Shown: positions 1 through 9,972 of the stretch, in pieces
Layout of the letters: every line of letters begins with the position of its first letter
Numbering within the stretch: position 1 is the stretch's first letter
Assembly (NCBI GenBank): GCA_947470855.1
Contig: CANIUQ010000003.1
Coordinates: 38,888-102,887, forward strand
Length of the DNA stretch: 64,000 nt
Reading direction: 5' to 3'
Origin: Opitutia bacterium
GTDB taxonomy: Bacteria; Verrucomicrobiota; Verrucomicrobiia; Opitutales; UBA953
Notes under the pieces: generated by a model
Databases searched by the model: none
What the model was told of the DNA's origin: nothing
What the model saw: only the letters and a program-made list of their open reading frames with translations
Position numbers and translations under genes: made by a program

Positions 1-1986
1 CAATTCATCGGAGGCACCAACTCGACAGAAAATGCGATCAACTAGACCAATCTTGGCTGACTGAGCTGGCACCCAGCAGCCCAAATGTGCCATTAAGACA
101 ATCAATGCAACTTGGCGAATATAGGTAGATTTTCCAGCCATATTCGGACCCGTAATGAGCGCAATCTGCTGACCCCGACAGCTCAAGAAAGTGTCATTAG
201 GCACAAAGGCCCCTGCACCAGCACGTGTTTGCAGCATGCGTTCCACGACGGGATGTCGTCCTTGTTTAATTTCCAGTACATCGGACTGATCCACTGTGGG
301 ACAAACCCAATTTAACTGCAGAGCACACTCGGCCCAGCCACGCAAAACATCAATCTCGGCAAGAGCTTGAGCGGTACTCAGCAGAGAAACCGTTTTGGTC
401 ATTACCTTTTCTAAAATTTGTTGAAAGAGTTCCACTTCGCGAGCGAGAGCTTGTTCATCGGCACGCAAAACTTCTTTTTCTTTAGTGCGTAATTCCTCTG
501 TCGTAAAGCGCTCGGCATTTACCATCGTTTGCTTGCGAATATAGTCAGCAGGGACGGAACCAAGATTGGATTTGGTTACTTCAATGGCATACCCAAAAGC
601 GCCATTGTACTTAACTTTTAGATTTTTTATTCCCGTACGGGTCTGTTCCTGTCGTTCAAAATCAGCAATCCACGTTTTACTGGTTGAGGCAAGATTTCTT
701 AGCCGATCCAACTCGGCATCGTACCCAGCGCGGAGAGCTCCACCCTCGGTTAAGTCGATCGGCAGTTCATCAGCGAGAGCCTTATCCAACAGCTGCAACA
801 ATTCCGTTTCACACTCAATCCGGCCTGCGTATTCCTTGGCCACATCGCTTGGTAAACTAGCGCATTCCTCTTGTAGCGCAGGGAGTATTTTTAATGTATC
901 ACGAATCCCACCGAGTTCTCGCGGATTGCGTAAACGATTTTGCAAGCGGGTTAAAATACGTGGAATATCACGAACTAAGTTGAGAGATTCGCCGAGTCGA
1001 TTGGATGAACCGCGGTGTTTGTGCAACACTCCAACCATCGCTTGACGTTGTTGGATAACTTTTAAATCAGTGGACGGTTCCGTCAGCCAAAGTGCGAGTA
1101 ATCGTGCACCTCCTGCTGTCACAGTGCCATCGACGGATTGTAAAAGCGAAGTCTCACGGGTACCGCCACTCGAGGTGAAAAGTTCTAAGTTCTTAGCCGA
1201 TGCTGCATCGAGTAAAACCGCAGAACCGAGTTTAGTTTCAGTAAGACGAAAAATATTTTTAGGGCGATCGCACAGAGTGTCGGTGACATAACCCAAGACG
1301 GCTCCAGCACAGCCGAGTGCAGCATTTTGCTCGTTAATGCCAAATCCAGCCAGACTGTGAACGGAGAGCGTTTGGGATACTAAGCGGGCTCCTCCTGCCA
1401 CATCAAAATTCCATCCTGGCAGACGCGTGCAGGGTCGATCCTCGAGGAAAAGACGAAGCGCCTCTCGACCTTCAGTGGGGTCATCGACGCCCTCGGCGAG
1501 AAGAACCTCTTTAGGGTCAAGAGCATGGAGCAAGGGCAGTAAACGTTGCGGAGAAGCGTCGGTACAAAGACGAAAATCGGCTGTCGATACATCGAGCCAA
1601 GCGGCATGCCAACCTTGTTTATCCCAATGAAGAGCGACGAGGTAGTTTCCGCGACGAGAGTCTAATTGAGAGTCTTCGATGGCCGTTCCAGGTGTCAGGA
1701 TACGGGTAATTCCGCGGCGCACGAGTTTACCTGTCACCGCCGCTTCGAGTTGTTCGCAAATCGCCACTTTCCATCCCGCAGCCAGCAAACGATTGATATA
1801 GGCAGGGGCAGCGTGATAGGGCAAACCTGCCATGGGAGTCTCATGACGTTTGGTCAATGTGAGTCCTAAAATTTTTGATGCGGTAACAGCGTCTTCACTA
1901 AACACCTCGTAAAAATCTCCCAAGCGAAAGAGCAATAAAGTACCGGGCGCCAGTTTCTCTCGAAACTCACGGTACTGACGTTGCAT
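1..1986 (-). CDS. mutS: DNA mismatch repair protein MutS (partial, C-terminus beyond window)
   Basis: Reverse-strand translation from 1986: MQRQYREFREKLAPGTLLLFRLGDFYEVFSEDAVTASKILGLTLTKRHETPMAGLPYHAA; near position 1: AHLGCWVPAQSAKIGLVDRIFCRVGASDEL. Both are MutS signatures. In-frame GTG/TTG starts exist slightly upstream. Confidence 0.97.
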   Translation of the reverse strand, partial: MQRQYREFREKLAPGTLLLFRLGDFYEVFSEDAVTASKILGLTLTKRHETPMAGLPYHAAPAYINRLLAAGWKVAICEQLEAAVTGKLVRRGITRILTPGTAIEDSQLDSRRGNYLVALHWDKQGWHAAWLDVSTADFRLCTDASPQRLLPLLHALDPKEVLLAEGVDDPTEGREALRLFLEDRPCTRLPGWNFDVAGGARLVSQTLSVHSLAGFGINEQNAALGCAGAVLGYVTDTLCDRPKNIFRLTETKLGSAVLLDAASAKNLELFTSSGGTRETSLLQSVDGTVTAGGARLLALWLTEPSTDLKVIQQRQAMVGVLHKHRGSSNRLGESLNLVRDIPRILTRLQNRLRNPRELGGIRDTLKILPALQEECASLPSDVAKEYAGRIECETELLQLLDKALADELPIDLTEGGALRAGYDAELDRLRNLASTSKTWIADFERQEQTRTGIKNLKVKYNGAFGYAIEVTKSNLGSVPADYIRKQTMVNAERFTTEELRTKEKEVLRADEQALAREVELFQQILEKVMTKTVSLLSTAQALAEIDVLRGWAECALQLNWVCPTVDQSDVLEIKQGRHPVVERMLQTRAGAGAFVPNDTFLSCRGQQIALITGPNMAGKSTYIRQVALIVLMAHLGCWVPAQSAKIGLVDRIFCRVGASDEL

Positions 1987-2082
1987 GGGGGTTTCTTTTT
2001 CCACCAATCAAAAGCCAAAGCCCTGCATTGAACGGGGCAAGAATGGAGTGATGTCTCGAGGCTTTGCGGAGCCCAAAGTTGC

Positions 2083-3627
2083 TCACATCACCTGTGCTGC
2101 GAGTTCAGAAAGGGCGCTTCGGACGCCGTGCAAGAGACGAACATTGGCGGTAATGCTATGTCCCTTCATGCGTTCGTAGGTATGAATAAGGCCGTTTGAT
2201 TTCCCGTCGAGATAGGGGGTGTCAACTTGATCGAGGTCGCCGATAAGGACGACTTTAGAACCCTCGCCTATTCGCGTGATAACTGTTTTTGCCTCATGAG
2301 GCGTCATATTCTGAGCCTCATCGACAATCATAAAGGCATGACCAATCGAGCGCCCGCGAATAAAGGTCATGGCCTCGATTTCAATTAAACCAGAATCAAT
2401 CAGCCATTGATAGGGCTTACGCGGTTGACCAACTTGTTGAAATTGAGAGCCGAAAATAGGCTGAGCCGATTTCATCGCTTGGGCCTTCTTCTGTTTGCGT
2501 TGTGAATCGGTAGCAATGAGTTGTTTAGAACTGGGAGATACTTGCGCTGAAGCAGGAGCACCACTTCGCGAGAAAAGCACTTCCAAGTTGTCGAAATAAG
2601 GCTGAATATAGGGAGAAAGCTTCTCCTCTTTGGTGCCGGGAAGTGCACCGATGTCTTTACCAATCTGGACAACTGGGCGAGAAACGTAGAGTTTTTTATA
2701 AGGAGCAAAATCGCTTAAGACCTGAGAAAGAGCAGCCGCAATGGAGAGAAATGTCTTTCCAGTACCAGCACGACCAAAACAAGTTACCAATTTAATTTCA
2801 GGATTAAGCAACGCATCGAGGAAGATCCATTGCTCATAGTTTTTGGGAATGACTCTCATGCCGCGAGGCATCTGAAGGCCTTTGCGAGCACCACTCTCGT
2901 TGGAAAGAAACTCGCGATATAATGAAAGCGGAACAAACGCCCCCTCCCCGACATGTCGAGCAGGCTCGCTCCACGAATCGGAAACTAACATCACATACTC
3001 ATTGATAACAGGTAAGGGCTCGGACTTGAAGCTAACGGCTACCTGAGCGAGCTCACGGAAGTCGCGCATGGCAGCAGAAGAAATTGAAATCGAACGATAA
3101 TCACCGATGTCTGTGCTTTCGATGCGGTCATTCCGGTAATCTTGAACCTCTAGGCCCAAAGCTTGCGCTTTGAGTGCCATGCACGAGTCTTTGGTGACTA
3201 AGATGACTGGATGATTGGAGGTGTCGCGAAGGTAAAGAGCCGAGGCAATGATACGATGGTCAGGCGCATCCACTTGCATAAACACACTGCGAAGCCTCTC
3301 TGCTTTAGGTCCAGTAAAATGTTCACGGATTAAACTTTCATTAACCACGACGCGTAGTTCGCCACCGTCTTTTAAGTCGGCACGCAAAGCACTTGGCTTA
3401 GAGGCATCGCCCTCGGCGATTTCTTTGAGTTTTCGATTCTCAAAGAGTGCACGAATTGATCGATTAACGCGACGTGCACTGGCACCTAATTGGCCCTGAT
3501 GGGTTTTTAACCGATCGAGTTCGGATAAAACCTCCACTGGGATTGCGACCGTATGCTCATCAAACTTAAAGAGCGATTCCGGATCATGAATTAAAACGTT
3601 CGTGTCCAGTACGTAGGTTTTTTTCAC
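2083..3627 (-). CDS. PhoH family protein with N-terminal PIN domain
   Basis: KKTYVLDTNVLIHDPESLFKF (PIN) plus GRAGTGKTFLSIAAALSQ and AFMIVDEAQNMTPHEAKTVITRIGEGSKVVLIGD (PhoH ATPase). GTG start. Confidence 0.95.
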   Translation of the reverse strand: MKKTYVLDTNVLIHDPESLFKFDEHTVAIPVEVLSELDRLKTHQGQLGASARRVNRSIRALFENRKLKEIAEGDASKPSALRADLKDGGELRVVVNESLIREHFTGPKAERLRSVFMQVDAPDHRIIASALYLRDTSNHPVILVTKDSCMALKAQALGLEVQDYRNDRIESTDIGDYRSISISSAAMRDFRELAQVAVSFKSEPLPVINEYVMLVSDSWSEPARHVGEGAFVPLSLYREFLSNESGARKGLQMPRGMRVIPKNYEQWIFLDALLNPEIKLVTCFGRAGTGKTFLSIAAALSQVLSDFAPYKKLYVSRPVVQIGKDIGALPGTKEEKLSPYIQPYFDNLEVLFSRSGAPASAQVSPSSKQLIATDSQRKQKKAQAMKSAQPIFGSQFQQVGQPRKPYQWLIDSGLIEIEAMTFIRGRSIGHAFMIVDEAQNMTPHEAKTVITRIGEGSKVVLIGDLDQVDTPYLDGKSNGLIHTYERMKGHSITANVRLLHGVRSALSELAAQVM

Positions 3628-3674
3628 ACTTCATTTATCGTCTTTTCTTCACTCTGCGCAATAAGGAAAATGGA

Positions 3675-4049
3675 TTATCTTTTTTCTTCGGCGATTTGGC
3701 GAAGGTAAGCCCAACTGTAGATTCCTGTTTTATGTCCGTCACTAAATTCGAAACTCACCGCATAGTTACCCACTTTTTGCCATTGCGTGACAGACACCCC
3801 GGGAAATTGGCGAGGGCCGTCACCACCCCAGCGTTGTCCGAGGATATCGACTTCACCCATATTTTCAGCACTCGGCGAACGTTCTCGGAGAAATTCACCC
3901 GTTAAAAAATCTTCGCTACCATCTGGCCAAATTACCGCGATGCCTTGTCCGACGATTTCGATAGCCTTGGGCCCTAACATCTTTTGACCACTAAAACATG
4001 TTGTCGCATTGGCAAGCGGAGAGAAAACTTGGCTGCAACCTTGACTCAA
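3675..4049 (-). CDS. DUF971 domain protein
   Basis: AVIWPDGSEDFLTGEFLRERSPSA...VGNYAVSFEFSDGHKTGIYSWAYLRQIA matches the DUF971/GBBH-like N-domain pattern. The true start may be the internal Met of MLGPKAIEIV. Confidence 0.85.
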   Translation of the reverse strand: MSQGCSQVFSPLANATTCFSGQKMLGPKAIEIVGQGIAVIWPDGSEDFLTGEFLRERSPSAENMGEVDILGQRWGGDGPRQFPGVSVTQWQKVGNYAVSFEFSDGHKTGIYSWAYLRQIAEEKR

Positions 4050-4078
4050 AGTCTTATCTGCGAGACTCTTAAGACACT

Positions 4079-4384
4079 ATGGCTGGCGTAGGCAAATTAC
4101 TCAAACAAGCACAAAAGATGCAACGTGGGATAGCCGAAGCCCAACAGCAACTTTCGGAAACGCGTCTCGACTTTTCCCACGGTGGCGGAGCCATCAAGAT
4201 AACTGTCAATGGCCACGGCTTGGTTTTGGCACTGTCGATTGATCCCGAATTTCTGAAAGAAGATAAAGCGGTCATCGAATCCTCTCTGGTCGCTGCCCTA
4301 CAAGAAGCAGCGAATAAAGCTCGTGAGGTTAATGAATCCGCCATGTCCAAAGCGACGGCAGGCTTCTCCCTTCCTGGGCTCTAA
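4079..4384 (+). CDS. YbaB/EbfC family nucleoid-associated protein
   Basis: MAGVGKLLKQAQKMQRGIAEAQQQL...GGGAIKITVNGHG; adjacent to recR as in many bacteria. Confidence 0.92.
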   Translation: MAGVGKLLKQAQKMQRGIAEAQQQLSETRLDFSHGGGAIKITVNGHGLVLALSIDPEFLKEDKAVIESSLVAALQEAANKAREVNESAMSKATAGFSLPGL

Positions 4385-4388
4385 AAAC

Positions 4389-4991
4389 GTGACCCCTCAT
4401 TTTGAAAAAGTTCGTCAGTTACTCCGTCAATTACCCGGATTAGGACATCGTTCAGCGGAGCGACTTGCCCTCTTTTTGCTCGTTGAAAAACCTGAGAAAC
4501 TTCACCCCATTATCGAGGCATTAGAGCAAGCAGCGAAAGTCGTTCACCGCTGCGCACGCTGCGGCAGTTTAACCGAAACTGATTTATGTGAAGTCTGTGC
4601 GGATGTTAAAAGAGAGTCCCACTCCCTCTGTATAGTGGAACAAGTTCCAGACTTAATGGCTATCGAGCGCTCCCAAGCACATCGTGGCACCTATCATGTT
4701 CTCCATGGACGTCTCTCTCCCATTAACGGCGTTGGTCCAGACAACCTTAATCTAAACTCCCTCGAAAAACGTTTACAAACTGAACCGATAACCGAAGTGG
4801 TTTTGGCCTTGGGCAATGATATTGAGGCAGAAGCAACCTGCCATTACTTGCACGAGTTAATTCTAGGCATTCAGCCCAAAATGAAAGTTTCACGTATCGG
4901 TTTTGGTTTACCCAGTGGTAGCGGTTTAACTTTTGCTGATGTCGCGACATTACGGAGCGCACTCGAGGGTCGTCGCAATGTGGGAACCTAA
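4389..4991 (+). CDS. recR: Recombination mediator RecR (GTG start)
   Basis: FEKVRQLLRQLPGLGHRSAERLALFLL, four-Cys zinc finger CARCGSLTETDLCEVC, and a TOPRIM region GRLSPINGVGPDNLNL. Confidence 0.96.
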   Translation: MTPHFEKVRQLLRQLPGLGHRSAERLALFLLVEKPEKLHPIIEALEQAAKVVHRCARCGSLTETDLCEVCADVKRESHSLCIVEQVPDLMAIERSQAHRGTYHVLHGRLSPINGVGPDNLNLNSLEKRLQTEPITEVVLALGNDIEAEATCHYLHELILGIQPKMKVSRIGFGLPSGSGLTFADVATLRSALEGRRNVGT

Positions 4992-6150
4992 TCCTTTTCA
5001 TCTATACCCCGAGAAAGCTGAAGCTTTTTGGCTCAAGCAAGCGGAGGAAGTAACGGGGTTACTTGAGGAGGAGGCTCTCGAGCGGATGACTCCTTATGTT
5101 TCTGAACTTTCGGATCTTTTCACCATCGATCGACCTGACACTCATTTCCCCGATTATTTCAAAGACCCCACCCTGCTCACTGCCTACGGTGTTTTCTTTT
5201 TACCCCAAAGTTTTGTCCGTACTTCTTTTGCGCTCTCTTATCTTTTGGATTTTAGACAATGGAAGTGCCTTAACCCTTGTCCGCGAATTCTCGATTTAGG
5301 CTCAGGCCCTGGTTCCTGCGGTGTCTCGGTCGCCCACCAATTCCTGCAACGTGGAGTTAAGAAAGTGGATTTGGTAGGGGTTGATAAATCTCCTTCTGCT
5401 CTCGCTGGATTCGAACAATTTGCGCAAAGTGTTCTGGGCAATAAAGCAACCATTTCGACGCGTGTTGGGGATGCCTCGCATCCACAAAATTGGCCCAGCG
5501 GGAGTTTTGATGTCGTGGTTGCTGGGTTCGTCATGAACGAGATGAAACAGCTTTCAGATAGCGATTTAATCTCTTGGATACAGGAAGTTCAAAAACACCT
5601 TCATCCTGAAGGTCTGCTGTTGATTATCGAGCCTGCGCTTCGACAGACCTCAGAGCGTCTGCAACGACTGAGTGATCACCTAGCACATCGTGGAATCATC
5701 ACTCGTCTTGGTCCCGACTTAGATGCTCACCCCTGCCCGCAACTTGCCCAAGGGCAGCATTGGTCACATGAAGTTCGCCGATGGCACATTCCAGCAACGG
5801 TCGATTTTGTTAACCGAAAGTTGCATCGTGATTTACGCGAAGTTCGTTTTTCCTTTGCCGCTTTTTCTAATCGAGCCTGTCCCCCAGTTCCAGCTCGAGC
5901 ACGCCGAATTGTTTCCGACATCCAAATGATTAAGGGTTTGATTCGTTTTATTGCAGTCTATCAAGGGCAATGCGAAACGATTGAAATCGCTACACGGGGT
6001 CACTCGAAACATGAGGTTAAACTGCTTGCAGGTCGATTGGAGCGAGGTGATGTCATCGCCCATCAGGGGGAGCACGCCCCTAAAGTCAGGCTATCATCCT
6101 TTGCCGACTTGGAGGTGCTCTACTCAGCCCATGAGAGCACTTCTCAATAA
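4978..6150 (+). CDS. Rsm22-like small-subunit ribosomal SAM-dependent methyltransferase
   Basis: FPDYFKDPTLLTAYGVFFLPQSFVRTSFAL; ILDLGSGPGSCGVSVA (SAM motif I); VVVAGFVMNEM. Overlaps the recR 3' end. Confidence 0.65.
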   Translation: MWEPNPFHLYPEKAEAFWLKQAEEVTGLLEEEALERMTPYVSELSDLFTIDRPDTHFPDYFKDPTLLTAYGVFFLPQSFVRTSFALSYLLDFRQWKCLNPCPRILDLGSGPGSCGVSVAHQFLQRGVKKVDLVGVDKSPSALAGFEQFAQSVLGNKATISTRVGDASHPQNWPSGSFDVVVAGFVMNEMKQLSDSDLISWIQEVQKHLHPEGLLLIIEPALRQTSERLQRLSDHLAHRGIITRLGPDLDAHPCPQLAQGQHWSHEVRRWHIPATVDFVNRKLHRDLREVRFSFAAFSNRACPPVPARARRIVSDIQMIKGLIRFIAVYQGQCETIEIATRGHSKHEVKLLAGRLERGDVIAHQGEHAPKVRLSSFADLEVLYSAHESTSQ

Positions 6151-6168
6151 CATCTTTTAACCTAATTG

Positions 6169-6213
6169 TCACTTTTGTCACTTTTAGACCACAGATGAGT
6201 GGCAAAAGAGTGA
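6169..6213 (+). promoter_or_regulatory. Intergenic hairpin containing a tandem TGTCACTTT repeat, upstream of ppk
   Basis: TCAC-TTTTGTCAC (6169-6181) can pair with GTGGCAAAA-GA-GTGA (6199-6213). TGTCACTTT occurs at 6167-6175 and 6176-6184. Confidence 0.4.
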
Positions 6214-6279
6214 AGTTTTGGCAGTTGAGCGGGTCATTGCTGACAAACACCTTTAAAGTCGATTTAGTTGACGTCTATC

Positions 6280-8349
6280 ATGTTCAATCGAGAACTCAGT
6301 TGGCTGACCTTTAATCGTCGAGTCTTAGAACTCGCCGAGGATAACTCTGTTCCACTCCTTGAACGCGTCCGCTTTCTCTCGATTGTCAGTTCTAACTTAG
6401 ATGAATTTTTTGAAATTCGTGTCGCTGGACTGATGCAGCAAGAGGAATCTGTCAGCCACCCTGCTACTAAAGAGTTCCTCGAAGAAGTTTTACAGAAAGC
6501 TCATAAACTTGTGAGTGCTCAGCAGGAGTGTTGGCATAAACAATTGCTGCCGGCTCTCGCCGAAGAGAAAATCATTTTCAAAAACATCGTGAGTCTAACG
6601 GAAGAAGATTTGCGTGAACTTTCTCAACGTTTTGATCGCGATATCTTACCTGCGCTAACGCCACTGGCGATAGATCCCTCGCACCCTTTCCCTGTTTTAA
6701 CGAATAAAGGACTCTATCTTCTTGTTTTACTGAAAGATACCACGACTGGCGAGGCTCGTCGTGCGGTTGTCCCCATTCCACGAATTTTACCTCGTGTTTT
6801 AAGTTTAGGGAACCAAGGGCAAAAATCATTCACCCTGTTGAGTTATGTCATTCAAAAGTTCATTGAACGACTTTTCACTGGTCTCGAGGTCAAGGGAGCT
6901 CATGTTTTCCGCATCACCAGAAATAGCGATTTGTATGTCGATGAAGAGGAAGCGGGTAATTTACTCGAAGTGATTGAAGAAGAAATTCGTAACCTACGCA
7001 AAGGTGCACCTGTTCGTTTAGAAATTAATGAGGGAGTTCCTGAAGAAGAGTTAAACTGGCTTTTGAAAGTGACAGGTTTGCCGAAGATGAATGCCTTCCT
7101 CTCGTCTGGCCCGGTCAACATGATGCGTCTTAGCAGCCTGATTGATTTAGCGGGTCGGCCTGACTTGCTTTATCCCAGCTTTGCCCCCGCCCTGCCGGCA
7201 GAGTTTATCGACTCTAGCAAGATTTTCTATCGCATCGCTAAACACGACATTCTTTTACACCATCCCTACGAATCATTCACACCCGTCGTGGATTTTATAC
7301 GACAAGCGGCACGTGATGAATCGGTAGTCGCCATCAAACTCACGCTCTATCGTACAAGTGGTGATTCACCTGTGGTCGAGGCGCTCAAAGAAGCAGCCCG
7401 TAATGGCAAGCAAGTTACTGCCTTAGTGGAATTGCGAGCGCGCTTTGATGAATTGAACAATATTGAATGGGCTCGCCAATTGGAAGAAGCTGGAGCTCAC
7501 GTTGTTTACGGTTTGGCGGGACTCAAAACTCACTGCAAAGCTTGCTTGGTTGTTCGTCAGGAAAAAGGCGGACTTAAACTCTACGCACATTTAGGAACTG
7601 GAAATTATAACCCAAAGACCGCCCGGCTATACACCGATTTTTCACTCTTCACCGCTGATGATGAAATCACGGCTGATGTTGGGTTACTCTTCAATGTCCT
7701 CACTGGTAACTTAGCCAAACCTAAGTTTAAACACCTGATTGTCGCGCCCTTTGATTTACAACGCCGAATTCTCGAATTGATTCAAAGTGAAATCAGTGCC
7801 GCTCAAGCTGGACGTAAAGCCACCATCTTTGCAAAAATCAATAGCCTCGTTGATCCCGATGTCATTCAGATGCTTTATCAAGCTTCGCGTGCGGGAGTAA
7901 AAATCCATCTCTTAGTCCGTGGCATCTGTTGCCTCAAACCAGGCATCCCTGGTAAGAGTGAGAATATTAGCGTACACAGCGTTCTAGGCCGATTTCTCGA
8001 GCACAGTCGCTTGTTCCGTTTTGAAAACTCTGGAGGCGAACCGATTATCCTCATGGGTAGCGCCGACTGGATGCCCCGCAATTTCCTGCGGCGCGTTGAA
8101 TGTGTTTTCCCGATTAAAAATAAGTCACTGCGCAAACGCGTTGAGCAAGAAATCCTCCAAACCTATGCCTCGAATCTCGGTGATGCCAAAGCTTTGCAGC
8201 CTGATGGAGACTATCTCGTGCTAACACCTCAAGGACGACGGGCGCCCTTGGCCCAAGACACTTTCCTTGCTTTGGCTCGTCAAGTCAGCCCAGAAAACCT
8301 TATCGAGAAGCCGAAGCGCCCAAGCAAATCCGTTCGACGGCAGAGTTAA
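6280..8349 (+). CDS. ppk1: Polyphosphate kinase 1
   Basis: FNRELSWLTFNRRVLELAED; VAIKLTLYRTSGDSPVVEAL; YAHLGTGNYNPKTARLYTDFSLFT. Confidence 0.97.
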   Translation: MFNRELSWLTFNRRVLELAEDNSVPLLERVRFLSIVSSNLDEFFEIRVAGLMQQEESVSHPATKEFLEEVLQKAHKLVSAQQECWHKQLLPALAEEKIIFKNIVSLTEEDLRELSQRFDRDILPALTPLAIDPSHPFPVLTNKGLYLLVLLKDTTTGEARRAVVPIPRILPRVLSLGNQGQKSFTLLSYVIQKFIERLFTGLEVKGAHVFRITRNSDLYVDEEEAGNLLEVIEEEIRNLRKGAPVRLEINEGVPEEELNWLLKVTGLPKMNAFLSSGPVNMMRLSSLIDLAGRPDLLYPSFAPALPAEFIDSSKIFYRIAKHDILLHHPYESFTPVVDFIRQAARDESVVAIKLTLYRTSGDSPVVEALKEAARNGKQVTALVELRARFDELNNIEWARQLEEAGAHVVYGLAGLKTHCKACLVVRQEKGGLKLYAHLGTGNYNPKTARLYTDFSLFTADDEITADVGLLFNVLTGNLAKPKFKHLIVAPFDLQRRILELIQSEISAAQAGRKATIFAKINSLVDPDVIQMLYQASRAGVKIHLLVRGICCLKPGIPGKSENISVHSVLGRFLEHSRLFRFENSGGEPIILMGSADWMPRNFLRRVECVFPIKNKSLRKRVEQEILQTYASNLGDAKALQPDGDYLVLTPQGRRAPLAQDTFLALARQVSPENLIEKPKRPSKSVRRQS

Positions 8350-9538
8350 AGCCATCACTATCGCCCAAGATTTCGACTTCCAATCGCACATAAACCAATG
8401 GAATTGGCGGACGGAATCTTGCCTGTAAGCGTACAGCGTCTTTTTCCGTTGTAACAATCATCTCAGCTTTTGCTCTCAGGGCGGAGTCTAAAACCTCATC
8501 CAAGTCCTGATCATTAAAGGCATGGTGATCGAGGAACCGTCGATTCGAAACAATCTTTGCCCCCTCAGCTTTAAGAGTCTCTTCAAAGCGCTCGGGGGTT
8601 GCGATACCCGAAAAAGCCGCAATTCTTTTACCAGCCAAAGTTGATAAAGGAATACCCTTACGACCTTCGACTTCAATCAACTCCTTCGCACGGTGAGCGC
8701 AGGCAATAATCTCAGCTTTCGCATTATGCTGTCGAATGAGATTCACTAATTTTTCCGAAGGAGCACCCGTAGTCTTCGTAACAAAAACATAAGTCGCACG
8801 TTTTAAACTCGATATCGGTTCACGTAAAATACCACGTGGCAAAAGGCAGCCGTTGCCAAATGGATTTTGGCTATCGACTAACAACAAATTAATTTGTCCA
8901 CGGAGAGGTAAATACTGCAAACCGTCATCGAGCAGAATGGTATCCACACCAAAACGGCGTAAGGCGAATCGTCCGCCCTCAACGCGATCTCGGTCAACAA
9001 TCACGACGACACCATCGTTCACGAGGTTGCTCGCAAGCATGTAAGGCTCGTCGCCCGCCTCATCTGGACCCGCTAAAACGGATTTACCGTCGGAGACAAC
9101 GAGGGGGTCAGGACGACTTCCTTGGGTGAGCCAACGCCAGAAACTTTTAAGCAAAGAATCGCTCGAGCCCTTATAGCCTCGTGATAAAATGGCCACTTTG
9201 CGACCACGCCGGGCCAAAATTTGGGCCATTTTCATAACAATAGGGGTTTTTCCCGTTCCTCCGACGGTTAAATTACCCACGACCACCACCTTACAACCGA
9301 GGGGTGTATCCCGAAAAAGACGATTTCGATAGAGCCAAAGTCGGAGTCGTACAATGACGTTAAAAAGACACGAAAGAACGAATAAAAATGCCCCTAAAAG
9401 CATCGCACCAAGGCCCTTTTTACGCTCATAAACGACGTCTATGGCATAGGCAGCAATTGCCTCGCCGATTGCGGAAAATAGACCTCGTTGCTTTGCTGCC
9501 ATGAGACAAATTGATGCAAACTTGTTTGACGCAGGCAA
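8300..9538 (-). CDS. lpxK: Tetraacyldisaccharide 4'-kinase
   Basis: [46 protein letters not shown]. Alternative start at 9502. Confidence 0.94.
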   Translation of the reverse strand: MPASNKFASICLMAAKQRGLFSAIGEAIAAYAIDVVYERKKGLGAMLLGAFLFVLSCLFNVIVRLRLWLYRNRLFRDTPLGCKVVVVGNLTVGGTGKTPIVMKMAQILARRGRKVAILSRGYKGSSDSLLKSFWRWLTQGSRPDPLVVSDGKSVLAGPDEAGDEPYMLASNLVNDGVVVIVDRDRVEGGRFALRRFGVDTILLDDGLQYLPLRGQINLLLVDSQNPFGNGCLLPRGILREPISSLKRATYVFVTKTTGAPSEKLVNLIRQHNAKAEIIACAHRAKELIEVEGRKGIPLSTLAGKRIAAFSGIATPERFEETLKAEGAKIVSNRRFLDHHAFNDQDLDEVLDSALRAKAEMIVTTEKDAVRLQARFRPPIPLVYVRLEVEILGDSDGFNSAVERICLGASASR

Positions 9539-9570
9539 GCCAACCGATTGAGAAGGGACGGCTCAGGGAC

Positions 9571-9972
9571 ATGCTTTATCATCTTTTACGCACTAAATTA
9601 CTCCGTGCCGAAGTTACCGGTGCACGTCCTGATTATGAAGGTTCGCTGGCGATCGACTCCGAACTCATGGCCTTGGTTGGCACCCTGCCTTACGAAAAAA
9701 TCCTCGTAGGAAATATTACCACGGGCGAACGTTTTGAAACCTATGCCATCCCTGCTCCAGCGGGCAGTCGTCAGGTATGTCTTAATGGTGCGACAGCCCA
9801 TTTGGGTAAAGCAGGGGACTTGCTTGTCGTGATGACTTTTGCTGAAGTTACCCCCGAAGAAGCCAAAAGCTGGAAACCTAAAACCGTCACCCTAGCGGAG
9901 CGCAATCAACGTATTGTTCGTCTCGATAACCCTGAAGCACCCTCCTCACTTCTCTCCACTTTCCACCAATGA
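9571..9972 (+). CDS. panD: Aspartate 1-decarboxylase
   Basis: [30 protein letters not shown] (YxGS self-cleavage site); [32 protein letters not shown]. Confidence 0.93.
   Translation: MLYHLLRTKLLRAEVTGARPDYEGSLAIDSELMALVGTLPYEKILVGNITTGERFETYAIPAPAGSRQVCLNGATAHLGKAGDLLVVMTFAEVTPEEAKSWKPKTVTLAERNQRIVRLDNPEAPSSLLSTFHQ

Noticed and set aside
566-1291. Plus-strand ORFs of 159 and 73 aa
   Set aside because: They lie antisense inside mutS, with low-complexity Ser/Arg-rich translations and no family resemblance.
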